Origin: Eutreptiella sp. 'Long Island Sound 2002'
Lineage: Eukaryota > Euglenozoa > Euglenophyceae > Eutreptiales > Eutreptiaceae
Reading direction: 5' to 3'
Assembly: GCA_964036045.1 (NCBI GenBank)
Contig: OZ038380.1
Span: 166,663,872-166,727,871 of the forward strand
DNA length: 64,000 nucleotides
The translations under genes were made by a program, and so were the position numbers. The stretch's first letter is position 1, and each line of letters opens with the position of its first letter. This document shows, one piece after another, positions 25,950 through 40,200 of this stretch. The notes beneath the pieces are model-generated. The model was not told where the DNA came from and made no database searches. It saw nothing but the letters and a program-made list of their open reading frames with translations.

Positions 25950-28900
25950 TTTTCCGAGAATTTTCCGAGAATTTTCAGAGAATTTTCAGAGAATTTTCCG
26001 AGAATTTTCTGAGAATTTTCTGAGAATTTTCCGAGAATTTTCCGAGAATTTTCAGAGAATTTTCTGAGAATTTTCCGAGAATTTTCTGAGAAGTTTCCGA
26101 GAATTTTCCGAGAATTTTCCGAGAATTTTCCGAGAATTTTCCGAGAATTTTCTGAGAATTTTCTGAGAATTTTCCGAGAATTTTCCGAGAATTTTCCGAG
26201 AATTTTCTGAGAATTTTCCGAGAATTTTCCGAGAATTTTCCGAGAATTTTCCGAGAATTTTCCGAGAATTTTCAGAGAATTTTCAGAGAATTTTCCGAGA
26301 ATTTTCCGAGAATTTTCCGAGAATTTTCCGAGAATTTTCCGAGAATTTTCCGAGAATTTTCCGAGAATTTTCAGAGAATTTTCTGAGAATTTTCCGAGAA
26401 TTTTCTGAGAATTTTCCGAGAATTTTCCGAGAATTTTCCGAGAATTTTCCGAGAATTTTCCGAGAATTTTCCGAGAATTTTCTGAGAATTTTCTGAGAAT
26501 TTTCCGAGAATTTTCCGAGAATTTTCAGAGAATTTTCCGAGAATTTTCCGAGAATTTTCTGAGAATTTTCTGAGAATTTTCCGAGAATTTTCCGAGAATT
26601 TTCCGAGAATTTTCCGAGAATTTTCCGAGAATTTTCCGAGAATTTTCCGAGAATTTTCCGAGAATTTTCCGAGAATTTTCTGAGAATTTTCCGAGAATTT
26701 TCCGAGAATTTTCCGAGAATTTTCCGAGAATTTTCCGAGAATTTTCTGAGAATTTTCTGAGAATTTTCCGAGAATTTTCCGAGAATTTTCCGTCAATTTT
26801 CCGAGAATTTTCCGAGAATTTTCCGAGAATCTTCCGAGAATTTTCCGAGAATTTTCCGAGAATTTTCTGGGAATTTTCCGAGAATTTTCCGAGAATTTTC
26901 CGAGATTTTCCCGAGAATTTTCCGAGAATTTTCCGAGAATTTTCCGAGAATTTTCCGAGAATTTTCCGAGAATTTTCCGAGAATTTTCCGAGAATTTTCC
27001 GAGAATTTTCCGTCAATTTTCCGAGAATTTTCCGAGAATTTTCCGAGAATTTTCCGTCAATTTTCCGAGAATTTTCCGAGAATTTTCCGAGAATTTTCCG
27101 AGAATTTTCCAAGAATTTTCCGAGAATTTTCCGAGAATTTTCCGAGAATGTTCCGAGAATTTTCCGAGAATTTTCCGAGAATTTTCCGAGAATTTTCCGA
27201 GAATTTTCCGAGAATTTTCTGAGAATTTTCTGAGAATTTTCAGAGAATTTTCCGAGAATTTTCCGAGAATTTTCCGAGAATTTTCAGAGAATTTTCCGAG
27301 AATTTTCTGAGAATTTTCTGAGAATTTTCCGAGAATTTTCCGAGAATTTTCCGAGAATTTTCCCAGAATCTTCCGAGAATTTTCAGAGAATTTTCTGAGA
27401 ATTTTCCGAGAATTTTCTGAGAAGTTTCCGAGAATTTTCCGAGAATTTTCCGAGAATTTTCCGAGAATTTTCCGAGAATTTTCTGAGAATTTTCTGAGAA
27501 TTTTCCGAGAATTTTCCGAGAATTTTCCGAGAATTTTCTGAGAATTTTCCGAGAATTTTCCGAGAATTTTCCGAGAATTTTCCGAGAATTTTCCGAGAAT
27601 TTTCAGAGAATTTTCAGAGAATTTTCCGAGAATTTTCCGAGAATTTTCCGAGAATTTTCCGAGAATTTTCCGAGAATTTTCCGAGAATTTTCCGAGAATT
27701 TTCAGAGAATTTTCTGAGAATTTTCCGAGAATTTTCTGAGAATTTTCCGAGAATTTTCCGAGAATTTTCCGAGAATTTTCCGAGAATTTTCCGAGAATTT
27801 TCCGAGAATTTTCTGAGAATTTTCTGAGAATTTTCAGAGAATTTTCCGAGAATTTTCCGAGAATTTTCCGAGAATTTTCCGAGAATTTTCCGAGAATTTT
27901 CCGAGAATTTTCTGAGAATTTTCAGAGAATTTTCCGAGAATTTTCCGAGAATTTTCCGAGGATTTTCAGAGAATTTTCCGAGAATTTTCTGAGAATTTTC
28001 TGAGAATTTTCCGAGAATTTTCCGAGAATTTTCCGAGAATTTTCCCAGAATCTTCCGAGAATTTTCAGAGAATTTTCTGAGAATTTTCCGAGAATTTTCT
28101 GAGAAGTTTCCGAGAATTTTCCGAGAATTTTCCGAGAATTTTCCGAGAATTTTCCGAGAATTTTCTGAGAATTTTCTGAGAATTTTCCGAGAATTTTCCG
28201 AGAATTTTCCGAGAATTTTCTGAGAATTTTCCGAGAATTTTCCGAGAATTTTCCGAGAATTTTCCGAGAATTTTCCGAGAATTTTCAGAGAATTTTCAGA
28301 GAATTTTCCGAGAATTTTCCGAGAATTTTCCGAGAATTTTCCGAGAATTTTCCGAGAATTTTCCGAGAATTTTCCGAGAATTTTCAGAGAATTTTCTGAG
28401 AATTTTCCGAGAATTTTCTGAGAATTTTCCGAGAATTTTCCGAGAATTTTCCGAGAATTTTCCGAGAATTTTCCGAGAATTTTCTGAGAATTTTCTGAGA
28501 ATTTTCCGAGAATTTTCCGAGAATTTTCCGTCAATTTTCCGAGAATTTTCCAAGAATTTTCCGAGAATTTTCCGAGAATTTTCCGAGAATTTTCCGAGAA
28601 TTTTCTGGGAATTTTCCGAGAATTTTCCGAGAATTTTCCGAGATTTTCCCGAGAATTTTCCGAGAATTTTCCGAGAATTTTCCGAGAATTTTCCGAGAAT
28701 TTTCCGAGAATTTTCCGAGAATTTTCCGAGAATTTTCCGAGAATTTTCCGAGAATTTTCCGTCAATTTTCCGAGAATTTTCCGAGAATTTTCCGAGAATT
28801 TTCCGTCAATTTTCCGAGAATTTTCCAAGAATTTTCCGAGAATTTTCTGAGAATTTTCCGAGAATTTTCCGAGAATTTTCCGAGAATTTTCCGAGAATTT

Positions 28901-29414
28901 TCTGCGAATTTTCTGAGAATTTTCTGAGAATTTTCAGAGAATTTTCCGAGAATTTTCCGAGAATTTTCCGAGAATTTTCAGAGAATTTTCCGAGAATCTT
29001 CTGAGAATTTTCCGAGAATTTTCTGAGAAGTTTCCGAGAATTTTCCGAGAATTTTCCGAGAATTTTCCGAGAATTTTCCGAGAATTTTCTGAGAATTTTC
29101 TGAGAATTTTCCGAGAATTTTCCGAGAATTTTCCGAGAATTTTCCGAGAATTTTCAGAGAATTTTCTGAGAATTTTCCGAGAATTTTCTGAGAATTTTCT
29201 GAGAATTTTCCGAGAATTTTCCGAGAATTTTCCGAGAATTTTCCGAGAATTTTCCGTCAATTTTCCGAGAATTTTCCGAGAATTTTCCGAGAATTTTCCG
29301 AGATTTTCCCGAGAATTTTCCGAGAATTTTCCGAGAATTTTCCGAGAATTTTCCGAGAATTTTCCGAGAATTTTCCGAGAATTTTCCGAGAATTTTCCGA
29401 GAATTTTCCGAGAA

Positions 29415-32400
29415 TTTTCTGAGAATTTTCCGAGAATTTTCCGAGAATTTTCCGAGATTTTTCCGAGAATCTTCCGAGAATTTTCAGAGAATTTTCTGAG
29501 AATTTTCCGAGAATTTTCTGAGAAGTTTCCGAGAATTTTCCGAGAATTTTCCGAGAATTTTCCGAGAATTTTCCGAGAATTTTCTGAGAATTTTCTGAGA
29601 ATTTTCCGAGAATTTTCCGAGAATTTTCCGAGAATTTTCCGAGAATTTTCAGAGAATTTTCTGAGAATTTTCCGAGAATTTTCTGAGAATTTTCTGAGAA
29701 TTTTCCGAGAATTTTCCGAGAATTTTCCGAGAATTTTCCGAGAATTTTCCGTCAATTTTCCGAGAATTTTCCGAGAATTTTCCGAGAATTTTCCGAGATT
29801 TTCCCGAGAATTTTCCGAGAATTTTCCGAGAATTTTCCGAGAATTTTCCGAGAATTTTCCGAGAATTTTCCGAGAATTTTCCGAGAATTTTCCGAGAATT
29901 TTCCGTCAATTTTCCGAGAATTTTCCGAGAATTTTCCGAGAATTTTCCGTCAATTTTCCGAGAATTTTCCGAGAATTTTCCGAGAATTTTCCGAGAATTT
30001 TCCAAGAATTTTCCGAGAATTTTCCGAGAATTTTCCGAGAATGTTCCGAGAATTTTCCGAGAATTTTCCGAGAATTTTCCGAGAATTTTCCGAGAATTTT
30101 CCGAGAATTTTCTGAGAATTTTCTGAGAATTTTCAGAGATTTCCGAGAATTTTCCGAGAATTTTCCGAGAATTTTCAGAGAATTTTCCGAGAATTTTCTG
30201 AGAATTTTCTGAGAATTTTCCGAGAATTTTCCGAGAATTTTCCGAGAATTTTCCGAGAATCTTCCGAGAATTTTCAGAGAATTTTCTGAGAATTTTCCGA
30301 GAATTTTCTGAGAAGTTTCCGAGAATTTTCCGAGAATTTTCCGAGAATTTTCCGAGAATTTTCCGAGAATTTTCTGAGAATTTTCTGAGAATTTTCCGAG
30401 AATTTTCCGAGAATTTTCCGAGAATTTTCTGAGAATTTTCCGAGAATTTTCCGAGAATTTTCCGAGAATTTTCCGAGAATTTTCCGAGAATTTTCAGAGA
30501 ATTTTCAGAGAATTTTCCGAGAATTTTCCGAGAATTTTCCGAGAATTTTCCGAGAATTTTCCGAGAATTTTCCGAGAATTTTCCGAGAATTTTCAGAGAA
30601 TTTTCTGAGAATTTTCCGAGAATTTTCTGAGAATTTTCCGAGAATTTTCCGAGAATTTTCCGAGAATTTTCCGAGAATTTTCCGAGAATTTTCTGAGAAT
30701 TTTCTGAGAATTTTCCGAGAATTTTCCCAGAATTTTCCGTCAATTTTCCGAGAATTTTCCAAGAATTTTCCGAGAATTTTCCGAGAATTTTCCGAGAATT
30801 TTCCGAGAATTTTCCGAGAATTTTCCGAGAATTTTCAGAGAATTTTCCGAGAATCTTCTGAGAATTTTCTGAGAATTTTCCGAGAATTTTCCGAGAATTT
30901 TCCGAGATTTTTCCGAGAATCTTCCGAGAATTTTCAGAGAATTTTCTGAGAATTTTCCGAGAATTTTCTGAGAAGTTTCCGAGAATTTTCCGAGAATTTT
31001 CCGAGAATTTTCCGAGAATTTTCCGAGAATTTTCTGAGAATTTTCTGAGAATTTTCCGAGAATTTTCCGAGAATTTTCCCAGAATTTTCCGAGAATTTTC
31101 AGAGAATTTTCTGAGAATTTTCCGAGAATTTTCTGAGAATTTTCTGAGAATTTTCCGAGAATTTTCCGAGAATTTTCCGAGAATTTTCCGAGAATTTTCC
31201 GTCAATTTTCCGAGAATTTTCCGAGAATTTTCCGAGAATTTTCCGAGATTTTCCCGAGAATTTTCCGAGAATTTTCCGAGAATTTTCCGAGAATTTTCCG
31301 AGAATTTTCCGAGAATTTTCAGAGAATTTTCCGAGAATTTTCCGAGAATTTTCCGAGAATTTTCAGAGAATTTTCCGAGAATCTTCTGAGAATTTTCTGA
31401 GAATTTTCCGAGAATTTTCCGGGAATTTTCCGAGATTTTTCCGAGAATCTTCCGAGAATTTTCAGAGAATTTTCTGAGAATTTTCCGAGAATTTTCTGAG
31501 AAGTTTCCGAGAATTTTCCGAGAATTTTCCGAGAATTTTCCGAGAATTTTCCGAGAATTTTCTGAGAATTTTCTGAGAATTTTCCGAGAATTTTCCGAGA
31601 ATTTTCCGAGAATTTTCCGAGAATTTTCAGAGAATTTTCTGAGAATTTTCCGAGAATTTTCTGAGAATTTTCTGAGAATTTTCCGAGAATTTTCCGAGAA
31701 TTTTCCGAGAATTTTCCGAGAATTTTCCGTCAATTTTCCGAGAATTTTCCGAGAATTTTCCGAGAATTTTCCGAGATTTTCCCGAGAATTTTCCGAGAAT
31801 TTTCCGAGAATTTTCCGAGAATTTTCCGAGAATTTTCCGAGAATTTTCCGAGAATTTTCCGAGAATTTTCCGAGAATTTTCCGTCAATTTTCCGAGAATT
31901 TTCCGAGAATTTTCCGAGAATTTTCCGTCAATTTTCCGAGAATTTTCCGAGAATTTTCCGAGAATTTTCCGAGAATTTTCCAAGAATTTTCCGAGAATTT
32001 TCCGAGAATTTTCCGAGAATGTTCCGAGAATTTTCCGAGAATTTTCCGAGAATTTTCCGAGAATTTTCCGAGAATTTTCCGAGAATTTTCTGAGAATTTT
32101 CTGAGAATTTTCAGAGATTTCCGAGAATTTTCCGAGAATTTTCCGAGAATTTTCAGAGAATTTTCCGAGAATTTTCTGAGAATTTTCTGAGAATTTTCCG
32201 AGAATTTTCCGAGAATTTTCCGAGAATTTTCCGAGAATCTTCCGAGAATTTTCAGAGAATTTTCTGAGAATTTTCCGAGAATTTTCTGAGAAGTTTCCGA
32301 GAATTTTCCGAGAATTTTCCGAGAATTTTCCGAGAATTTTCCGAGAATTTTCTGAGAATTTTCTGAGAATTTTCCGAGAATTTTCCGAGAATTTTCCGAG

Positions 32401-33370
32401 AATTTTCTGAGAATTTTCCGAGAATTTTCCGAGAATTTTCCGAGAATTTTCCGAGAATTTTCCGAGAATTTTCAGAGAATTTTCAGAGAATTTTCCGAGA
32501 ATTTTCCGAGAATTTTCCGAGAATTTTCCGAGAATTTTCCGAGAATTTTCCGAGAATTTTCCGAGAATTTTCAGAGAATTTTCTGAGAATTTTCCGAGAA
32601 TTTTCTGAGAATTTTCCGAGAATTTTCCGAGAATTTTCCGAGAATTTTCCGAGAATTTTCCGAGAATTTTCTGAGAATTTTCTGAGAATTTTCCGAGAAT
32701 TTTCCCAGAATTTTCCGTCAATTTTCCGAGAATTTTCCAAGAATTTTCCGAGAATTTTCCGAGAATTTTCCGAGAATTTTCCGAGAATTTTCTGGGAATT
32801 TTCCGAGAATTTTCCGAGAATTTTCCGAGATTTTCCCGAGAATTTTCCGAGAATTTTCCGAGAATTTTCCGAGAATTTTCCGAGAATTTTCCGAGAATTT
32901 TCCGAGAATTTTCCGAGAATTTTCCGAGAATTTTCCGTCAATTTTCCGAGAATTTTCCGAGAATTTTCCGAGAATTTTCCGTCAATTTTCCGAGAATTTT
33001 CCAAGAATTTTCCGAGAATTTTCCGAGAATTTTCCGAGAATGTTCCGAGAATTTTCCGAGAATTTTCCGAGAATTTTCCGAGAATTTTCCGAGAATTTTC
33101 TGCGTATTTTCTGAGAAATTTCTGAGAATTTTCAGAGAATTTTCCGAGAATTTTCCGAGAATTTTCCGAGAATTTTCAGAGAATTTTCCGAGAATCTTCT
33201 GAGAATTTTCTGAGAATTTTCCGAGAATTTTCCGAGAATTTTCCGAGAATTTTCCGAGAATCTTCCGAGAATTTTCAGAGAATTTTCTGAGAATTTTCCG
33301 AGAATTTTCTGAGAAGTTTCCGAGAATTTTCCGAGAATTTTCCGAGAATTTTCCGAGAATTTTCCGAGAA
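29415..33370. repeat. 1,978-bp nested tandem pair
   Basis: The two-base deletion at 30130 and its copy at 32108 are 1,978 bp apart, equal to 180 monomers minus 2. The D-E containing stretch beginning at 30505 likewise matches that beginning at 32483. The pair is reproduced in copy 2 of the 13-kb unit at 43115 and 45082, spaced 1,967 bp because one monomer was lost. Confidence 0.8.
30130..30149. other. -2 phase shift, first of five copies
   Basis: A C monomer and the following A monomer have each lost one base, leaving 20 bp in place of 22. The identical change is found at 32108, 43115, 45082 and 54021. All lie in the 13-kb unit or its copies, so one event was multiplied by duplication. Confidence 0.9.
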
Positions 33371-34399
33371 TTTTCTGAGAATTTTCTGAGAATTTTCCGA
33401 GAATTTTCCGAGAATTTTCCGAGAATTTTCTGAGAATTTTCCGAGAATTTTCCGAGAATTTTCCGAGAATTTTCCGAGAATTTTCCGAGAATTTTCAGAG
33501 AATTTTCTGAGAATTTTCCGAGAATTTTCTGAGAATTTTCTGAGAATTTTCTGAGAATTTTCCGAGAATTTTCCGAGAATTTTCCGAGAATTTTCCGAGA
33601 ATTTTCAGAGAATTTTCAGAGAATTTTCCGAGAATTTTCCGAGAATTTTCCGAGAATTTTCCGAGAATTTTCCGAGAATTTTCCGAGAATTTTCCGAGAA
33701 TTTTCAGAGAATTTTCTGAGAATTTTCCGAGAATTTTCTGAGAATTTTCCGAGAATTTTCCGAGAATTTTCCGAGAATTTTCCGTCAATTTTCCGAGAAT
33801 TTTCCGAGAATTTTCCGAGAATTTTCCGTCAATTTTCCGAGAATTTTCCGAGAATTTTCCGAGAATTTTCCGAGAATTTTCCAAGAATTTTCCGAGAATT
33901 TTCCGAGAATTTTCCGAGAATGTTCCGAGAATTTTCCGAGAATTTTCCGAGAATTTTCCGAGAATTTTCCGAGAATTTTCCGAGAATTTTCTGAGAATTT
34001 TCTGAGAATTTTCAGAGAATTTTCCGAGAATTTTCCGAGAATTTTCCGAGAATTTTCAGAGAATTTTCCGAGAATCTTCTGAGAATTTTCTGAGAATTTT
34101 CCGAGAATTTTCCGAGAATTTTCCGAGAATTTTCCGAGAATCTTCCGAGAATTTTCAGAGAATTTTCTGAGAATTTTCCGAGAATTTTCTGAGAAGTTTC
34201 CGAGAATTTTCCGAGAATTTTCCGAGAATTTTCCGAGAATTTTCCGAGAATTTTCTGAGAATTTTCTGAGAATTTTCCGAGAATTTTCCGAGAATTTTCC
34301 GAGAATTTTCTGAGAATTTTCCGAGAATTTTCCGAGAATTTTCCGAGAATTTTCCGAGAATTTTCCGAGAATTTTCAGAGAATTTTCTGACAATTTTCC

Positions 34400-37280
34400 G
34401 AGAATTTTCTGAGAATTTTCCGAGAATTTTCCGAGAATTTTCCGAGAATTTTCCGAGAATTTTCCGAGAATTTTCAGAGAATTTTCTGAGAATTTTCCGA
34501 GAATTTTCCGAGAATTTTCTGAGAATTTTCCGAGAATTTTCCGAGAATTTTCCGAGAATTTTCCGAGAATTTTCCGAGAATTTTCAGAGAATTTTCTGAG
34601 AATTTTCCGAGAATTTTCTGAGAATTTTCTGAGAATTTTCTGAGAATTTTCCGAGAATTTTCCGAGAATTTTCCGAGAATTTTCCGAGAATTTTCAGAGA
34701 ATTTTCAGAGAATTTTCCGAGAATTTTCCGAGAATTTTCCGAGAATTTTCCGAGAATTTTCCGAGAATTTTCCGAGAATTTTCCGAGAATTTTCAGAGAA
34801 TTTTCTGAGAATTTTCCGAGAATTTTCTGAGAATTTTCCGAGAATTTTCCGAGAATTTTCCGAGAATTTTCCGAGAATTTTCCGAGAATTTTCTGAGAAT
34901 TTTCTGAGAATTTTCCGAGAATTTTCCGAGAATTTTCCGTCAATTTTCCGAGAATTTTCCAAGAATTTTCCGAGAATTTTCCGAGAATTTTCCGAGAATT
35001 TTCCGAGAATTTTCTGGGAATTTTCCGAGAATTTTCCGAGAATTTTCCGAGATTTTCCCGAGAATTTTCCGAGAATTTTCCGAGAATTTTCCGAGAATTT
35101 TCCGAGAATTTTCCGAGAATTTTCCGAGAATTTTCCGAGAATTTTCCGAGAATTTTCCGTCAATTTTCCGAGAATTTTCCGAGAATTTTCCGAGAATTTT
35201 CCGTCAATTTTCCGAGAATTTTCCGAGAATTTTCCGAGAATTTTCCGAGAATTTTCCAAGAATTTTCCGAGAATTTTCCGAGAATTTTGCGAGAATGTTC
35301 CGGGATTTTCCGAGAATTTTCCGAGAATTTTCCGAGAATTTTCCGAGAATTTTCTGAGAATTTTCTGAGAATTTTCAGAGAATTTTCCGAGAATTTTCCG
35401 AGAATTTTCCGAGAATTTTCAGAGAATTTTCCGAGAATCTTCTGAGAATTTTCTGAGAATTTTCCGAGAATTTTCCGAGAATTTTCCGAGAATTTTCCGA
35501 GAATCTTCCGAGAATTTTCAGAGAATTTTCTGAGAATTTTCAGAGAATTTTCCGAGAATTTTCCGAGAATTTTCCGAGAATTTTCAGAGAATTTTCCGAG
35601 AATTTTCTGAGAATTTTCTGAGAATTTTCCGAGAATTTTCCGAGAATTTTCCGAGAATTTTCCCAGAATCTTCCGAGAATTTTCAGAGAATTTTCTGAGA
35701 ATTTTCCGAGAATTTTCTGAGAAGTTTCCGAGAATTTTCCGAGAATTTTCCGAGAATTTTCCGAGAATTTTCCGAGAATTTTCTGAGAATTTTCTGAGAA
35801 TTTTCCGAGAATTTTCCGAGAATTTTCCAAGAATTCCCTGAGAATTTTCCGAGAATTTTCCGAGAATTTTCCGAGAATTTTCCGAGAATTTTCCGAGAAT
35901 TTTCAGAGAATTTTCCGAGAATTTTCCGAGAATTTTCCGAGAATTTTCCGAGAATTTTCCGAGAATTTTCCGAGAATTTTCCGAGAATTTTCCGAGAATT
36001 TTCCGAGAATTTTCCGAGAATTTTCAGAGAATTTTCAGAGAATTTTCCGAGAATTTTCCGAGAATTTTCCGAGAATTTTCCGAGAATTTTCCGAGAATTT
36101 TCCGAGAATTTTCCGAGAATTTTCAGAGAATTTTCTGAGAATTTTCCGAGAATTTTCTGAGAATTTTCCGAGAATTTTCCGAGAATTTTCCGAGAATTTT
36201 CCGAGAATTTTCCGAGAATTTTCTGAGAATTTTCTGAGAATTTTCCGAGAATTTTCCGAGAATTTTCAGAGAATTTTCCGAGAATTTTCCGAGAATTTTC
36301 CGAGAATTTTCCGAGAATTTTCCGAGAATTTTCCGAGAATTTTCCGAGAATTTTCAGAGAATTTTCTGAGAATTTTCCGAGAATTTTCTGAGAATTTTCT
36401 GAGAATTTTCTGAGAATTTTCCGAGAATTTTCCGAGAATTTTCCGAGAATTTTCCGAGAATTTTCAGAGAATTTTCAGAGAATTTTCCGAGAATTTTCCG
36501 AGAATTTTCCGAGAATTTTCCGAGAATTTTCCGAGAATTTTCCGAGAATTTTCCGAGAATTTTCAGAGAATTTTCTGAGAATTTTCCGAGAATTTTCTGA
36601 GAATTTTCCGAGAATTTTCCGAGAATTTTCCGAGAATTTTCCGAGAATTTTCCGAGAATTTTCTGAGAATTTTCTGAGAATTTTCCGAGAATTTTCCGAG
36701 AATTTTCCGTCAATTTTCCGAGAATTTTCCAAGAATTTTCCGAGAATTTTCCGAGAATTTTCCGAGAATTTTCCGAGAATTTTCTGGGAATTTTCCGAGA
36801 ATTTTCCGAGAATTTTCCGAGATTTTCCCGAGAATTTTCCGAGAATTTTCCGAGAATTTTCCGAGAATTTTCCGAGAATTTTCCGAGAATTTTCCGAGAA
36901 TTTTCCGAGAATTTTCCGAGAATTTTCCGTCAATTTTCCGAGAATTTTCCGAGAATTTTCCGAGAATTTTCCGTCAATTTTCCGAGAATTTTCCGAGAAT
37001 TTTCCGAGAATTTTCCGAGAATTTTCCAAGAATTTTCCGAGAATTTTCCGAGAATTTTGCGAGAATGTTCCGGGATTTTCCGAGAATTTTCCGAGAATTT
37101 TCCGAGAATTTTCCGAGAATTTTCTGAGAATTTTCTGAGAATTTTCAGAGAATTTTCCGAGAATTTTCCGAGAATTTTCCGAGAATTTTCAGAGAATTTT
37201 CCGAGAATCTTCTGAGAATTTTCTGAGAATTTTCCGAGAATTTTCCGAGAATTTTCCGAGAATTTTCCGAGAATCTTCCG
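34400..37280. repeat. 1,770-bp nested tandem pair
   Basis: The marker TTTTGCGAGAA followed by the 10-bp TGTTCCGGGA occurs at 35285-35305 and 37055-37075, 1,770 bp apart (161 monomers minus one base). The surrounding cassette order agrees: 34584-34943 matches 36354-36713 and 34705-35259 matches 36475-37029. The pair recurs in copy 2 at 48270 and 50040 with exactly the same spacing. Confidence 0.85.
35296..35305. other. -1 phase shift (TGTTCCGGGA), first of five copies
   Basis: The F monomer is shortened to 10 bp and preceded by TTTTGCGAGAA. The same pair is at 37066, 48270, 50040 and 57176. It tags the 1,770-bp unit and its larger-scale copies. Confidence 0.9.
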
Positions 37281-40200
37281 AGAATTTTCAGAGAATTTTC
37301 TGAGAATTTTCAGAGAATTTTCCGAGAATTTTCCGAGAATTTTCCGAGAATTTTCAGAGAATTTTCCGAGAATTTTCTGAGAATTTTCTGAGAATTTTCC
37401 GAGAATTTTCCGAGAATTTTCCGAGAATTTTCCCAGAATCTTCCGAGAATTTTCAGAGAATTTTCTGAGAATTTTCCGAGAATTTTCTGAGAAGTTTCCG
37501 AGAATTTTCCGAGAATTTTCCGAGAATTTTCCGAGAATTTTCCGAGAATTTTCTGAGAATTTTCTGAGAATTTTCCGAGAATTTTCCGAGAATTTTCCGA
37601 GAATTTTCTGAGAATTTTCCGAGAATTTTCCGAGAATTTTCCGAGAATTTTCCGAGAATTTTCCGAGAATTTTCAGAGAATTTTCCGAGAATTTTCCGAG
37701 AATTTTCCGAGAATTTTCCGAGAATTTTCCGAGAATTTTCCGAGAATTTTCCGAGAATTTTCAGAGAATTTTCTGAGAATTTTCCGAGAATTTTCTGAGA
37801 ATTTTCCGAGAATTTTCCGAGAATTTTCCGAGAATTTTCCGAGAATTTTCCGAGAATTTTCTGAGAATTTTCTGAGAATTTTCCGAGAATTTTCCGAGAA
37901 TTTTCCGTCAATTTTCCGAGAATTTTCCAAGAATTTTCCGAGAATTTTCCGAGAATTTTCCGAGAATTTTCCGAGAATTTTCTGGGAATTTTCCGAGAAT
38001 TTTCCGAGAATTTTCCGAGATTTTCCCGAGAATTTTCCGAGAATTTTCCGAGAATTTTCCGAGAATTTTCCGAGAATTTTCCGAGAATTTTCCGAGAATT
38101 TTCCGAGAATTTTCCGAGAATTTTCCGAGAATTTTCCGTCAATTTTCCGAGAATTTTCCGAGAATTTTCCGAGAATTTTCCGTCAATTTTCCGAGAATTT
38201 TCCAAGAATTTTCCGAGAATTTTCCGAGAATTTTCCGAGAATGTTCCGAGAATTTTCCGAGAATTTTCCGAGAATTTTCCGAGAATTTTCCGAGAATTTT
38301 CTGCGAATTTTCTGAGAATTTTCTGAGAATTTTCAGAGAATTTTCCGAGAATTTTCCGAGAATTTTCCGAGAATTTTCAGAGAATTTTCCGAGAATCTTC
38401 TGAGAATTTTCTGAGAATTTTCCGAGAATTTTCCGAGAATTTTCCGAGAATTTTCCGAGAATCTTCCGAGAATTTTCAGAGAATTTTCTGAGACTTTTCC
38501 GAGAATTTTCTGAGAAGTTTCCGAGAATTTTCCGAGAATTTTCCGAGAATTTTCCGAGAATTTTCCGAGAATTTTCTGAGAATTTTCTGAGAATTTTCCG
38601 AGAATTTTCCGAGAATTTTCCGAGAATTTTCTGAGAATTTTCCGAGAATTTTCCGAGAATTTTCCGAGAATTTTCCGAGAATTTTCCGAGAATTTTCAGA
38701 GAATTTTCTGAGAATTTTCCGAGAATTTTCTGAGAATTTTCTGAGAATTTTCCGAGAATTTTCCGAGAATTTTCCGAGAATTTTCCGAGAATTTTCCGTC
38801 AATTTTCCGAGAATTTTCCGAGAATTTTCCGAGAATTTTCCGAGATTTTCCCGAGAATTTTCCGAGAATTTTCCGAGAATTTTCCGAGAATTTTCCGAGA
38901 ATTTTCTGAGAATTTTCCGAGAATTTTCAGAGAATTTTCCGAGAATCTTCTGAGAATTTTCTGAGAATTTTCCGAGAATTTTCCGTCAATTTTCCGAGAA
39001 TTTTCCGAGAATTTTCCGAGAATTTTCCGAGATTTTCCCGAGAATTTTCTGAGAATTTTCTGAGAATTTTCAGAGAATTTTCCGAGAATTTTCCGAGAAT
39101 TTTCCGAGAATTTTCAGAGAATTTTCCGAGAATCTTCTGAGAATTTTCTGAGAATTTTCCGAGAATTTTCCGAGAATTTTCCGAGAATTTTCCGAGAATC
39201 TTCCGAGAATTTTCAGAGAATTTTCTGAGAATTTTCAGAGAATTTTCCGAGAATTTTCCGAGAATTTTCCGAGAATTTTCAGAGAATTTTCCGAGAATTT
39301 TCTGAGAATTTTCTGAGAATTTTCCGAGAATTTTCCGAGAATTTTCCGAGAATTTTCCCAGAATCTTCCGAGAATTTTCAGAGAATTTTCTGAGAATTTT
39401 CCGAGAATTTTCTGAGAAGTTTCCGAGAATTTTCCGAGAATTTTCCGAGAATTTTCCGAGAATTTTCCGAGAATTTTCTGAGAATTTTCTGAGAATTTTC
39501 CGAGAATTTTCCGAGAATTTTCCGAGAATTTTCTGAGAATTTTCCGAGAATTTTCCGAGAATTTTCCGAGAATTTTCCGAGAATTTTCCGAGAATTTTCA
39601 GAGAATTTTCCGAGAATTTTCCGAGAATTTTCCGAGAATTTTCCGAGAATTTTCCGAGAATTTTCCGAGAATTTTCCGAGAATTTTCAGAGAATTTTCTG
39701 AGAATTTTCCGAGAATTTTCTGAGAATTTTCCGAGAATTTTCCGAGAATTTTCCGAGAATTTTCCGAGAATTTTCCGAGAATTTTCTGAGAATTTTCTGA
39801 GAATTTTCCGAGAATTTTCCGAGAATTTTCCGTCAATTTTCCGAGAATTTTCCAAGAATTTTCCGAGAATTTTCCGAGAATTTTCCGAGAATTTTCCGAG
39901 AATTTTCTGGGAATTTTCCGAGAATTTTCCGAGAATTTTCCGAGATTTTCCCGAGAATTTTCCGAGAATTTTCCGAGAATTTTCCGAGAATTTTCCGAGA
40001 ATTTTCCGAGAATTTTCCGAGAATTTTCCGAGAATTTTCCGAGAATTTTCCGAGAATTTTCCGTCAATTTTCCGAGAATTTTCCGAGAATTTTCCGAGAA
40101 TTTTCCGTCAATTTTCCGAGAATTTTCCAAGAATTTTCCGAGAATTTTCCGAGAATTTTCCGAGAATGTTCCGAGAATTTTCCGAGAATTTTCCGAGAAT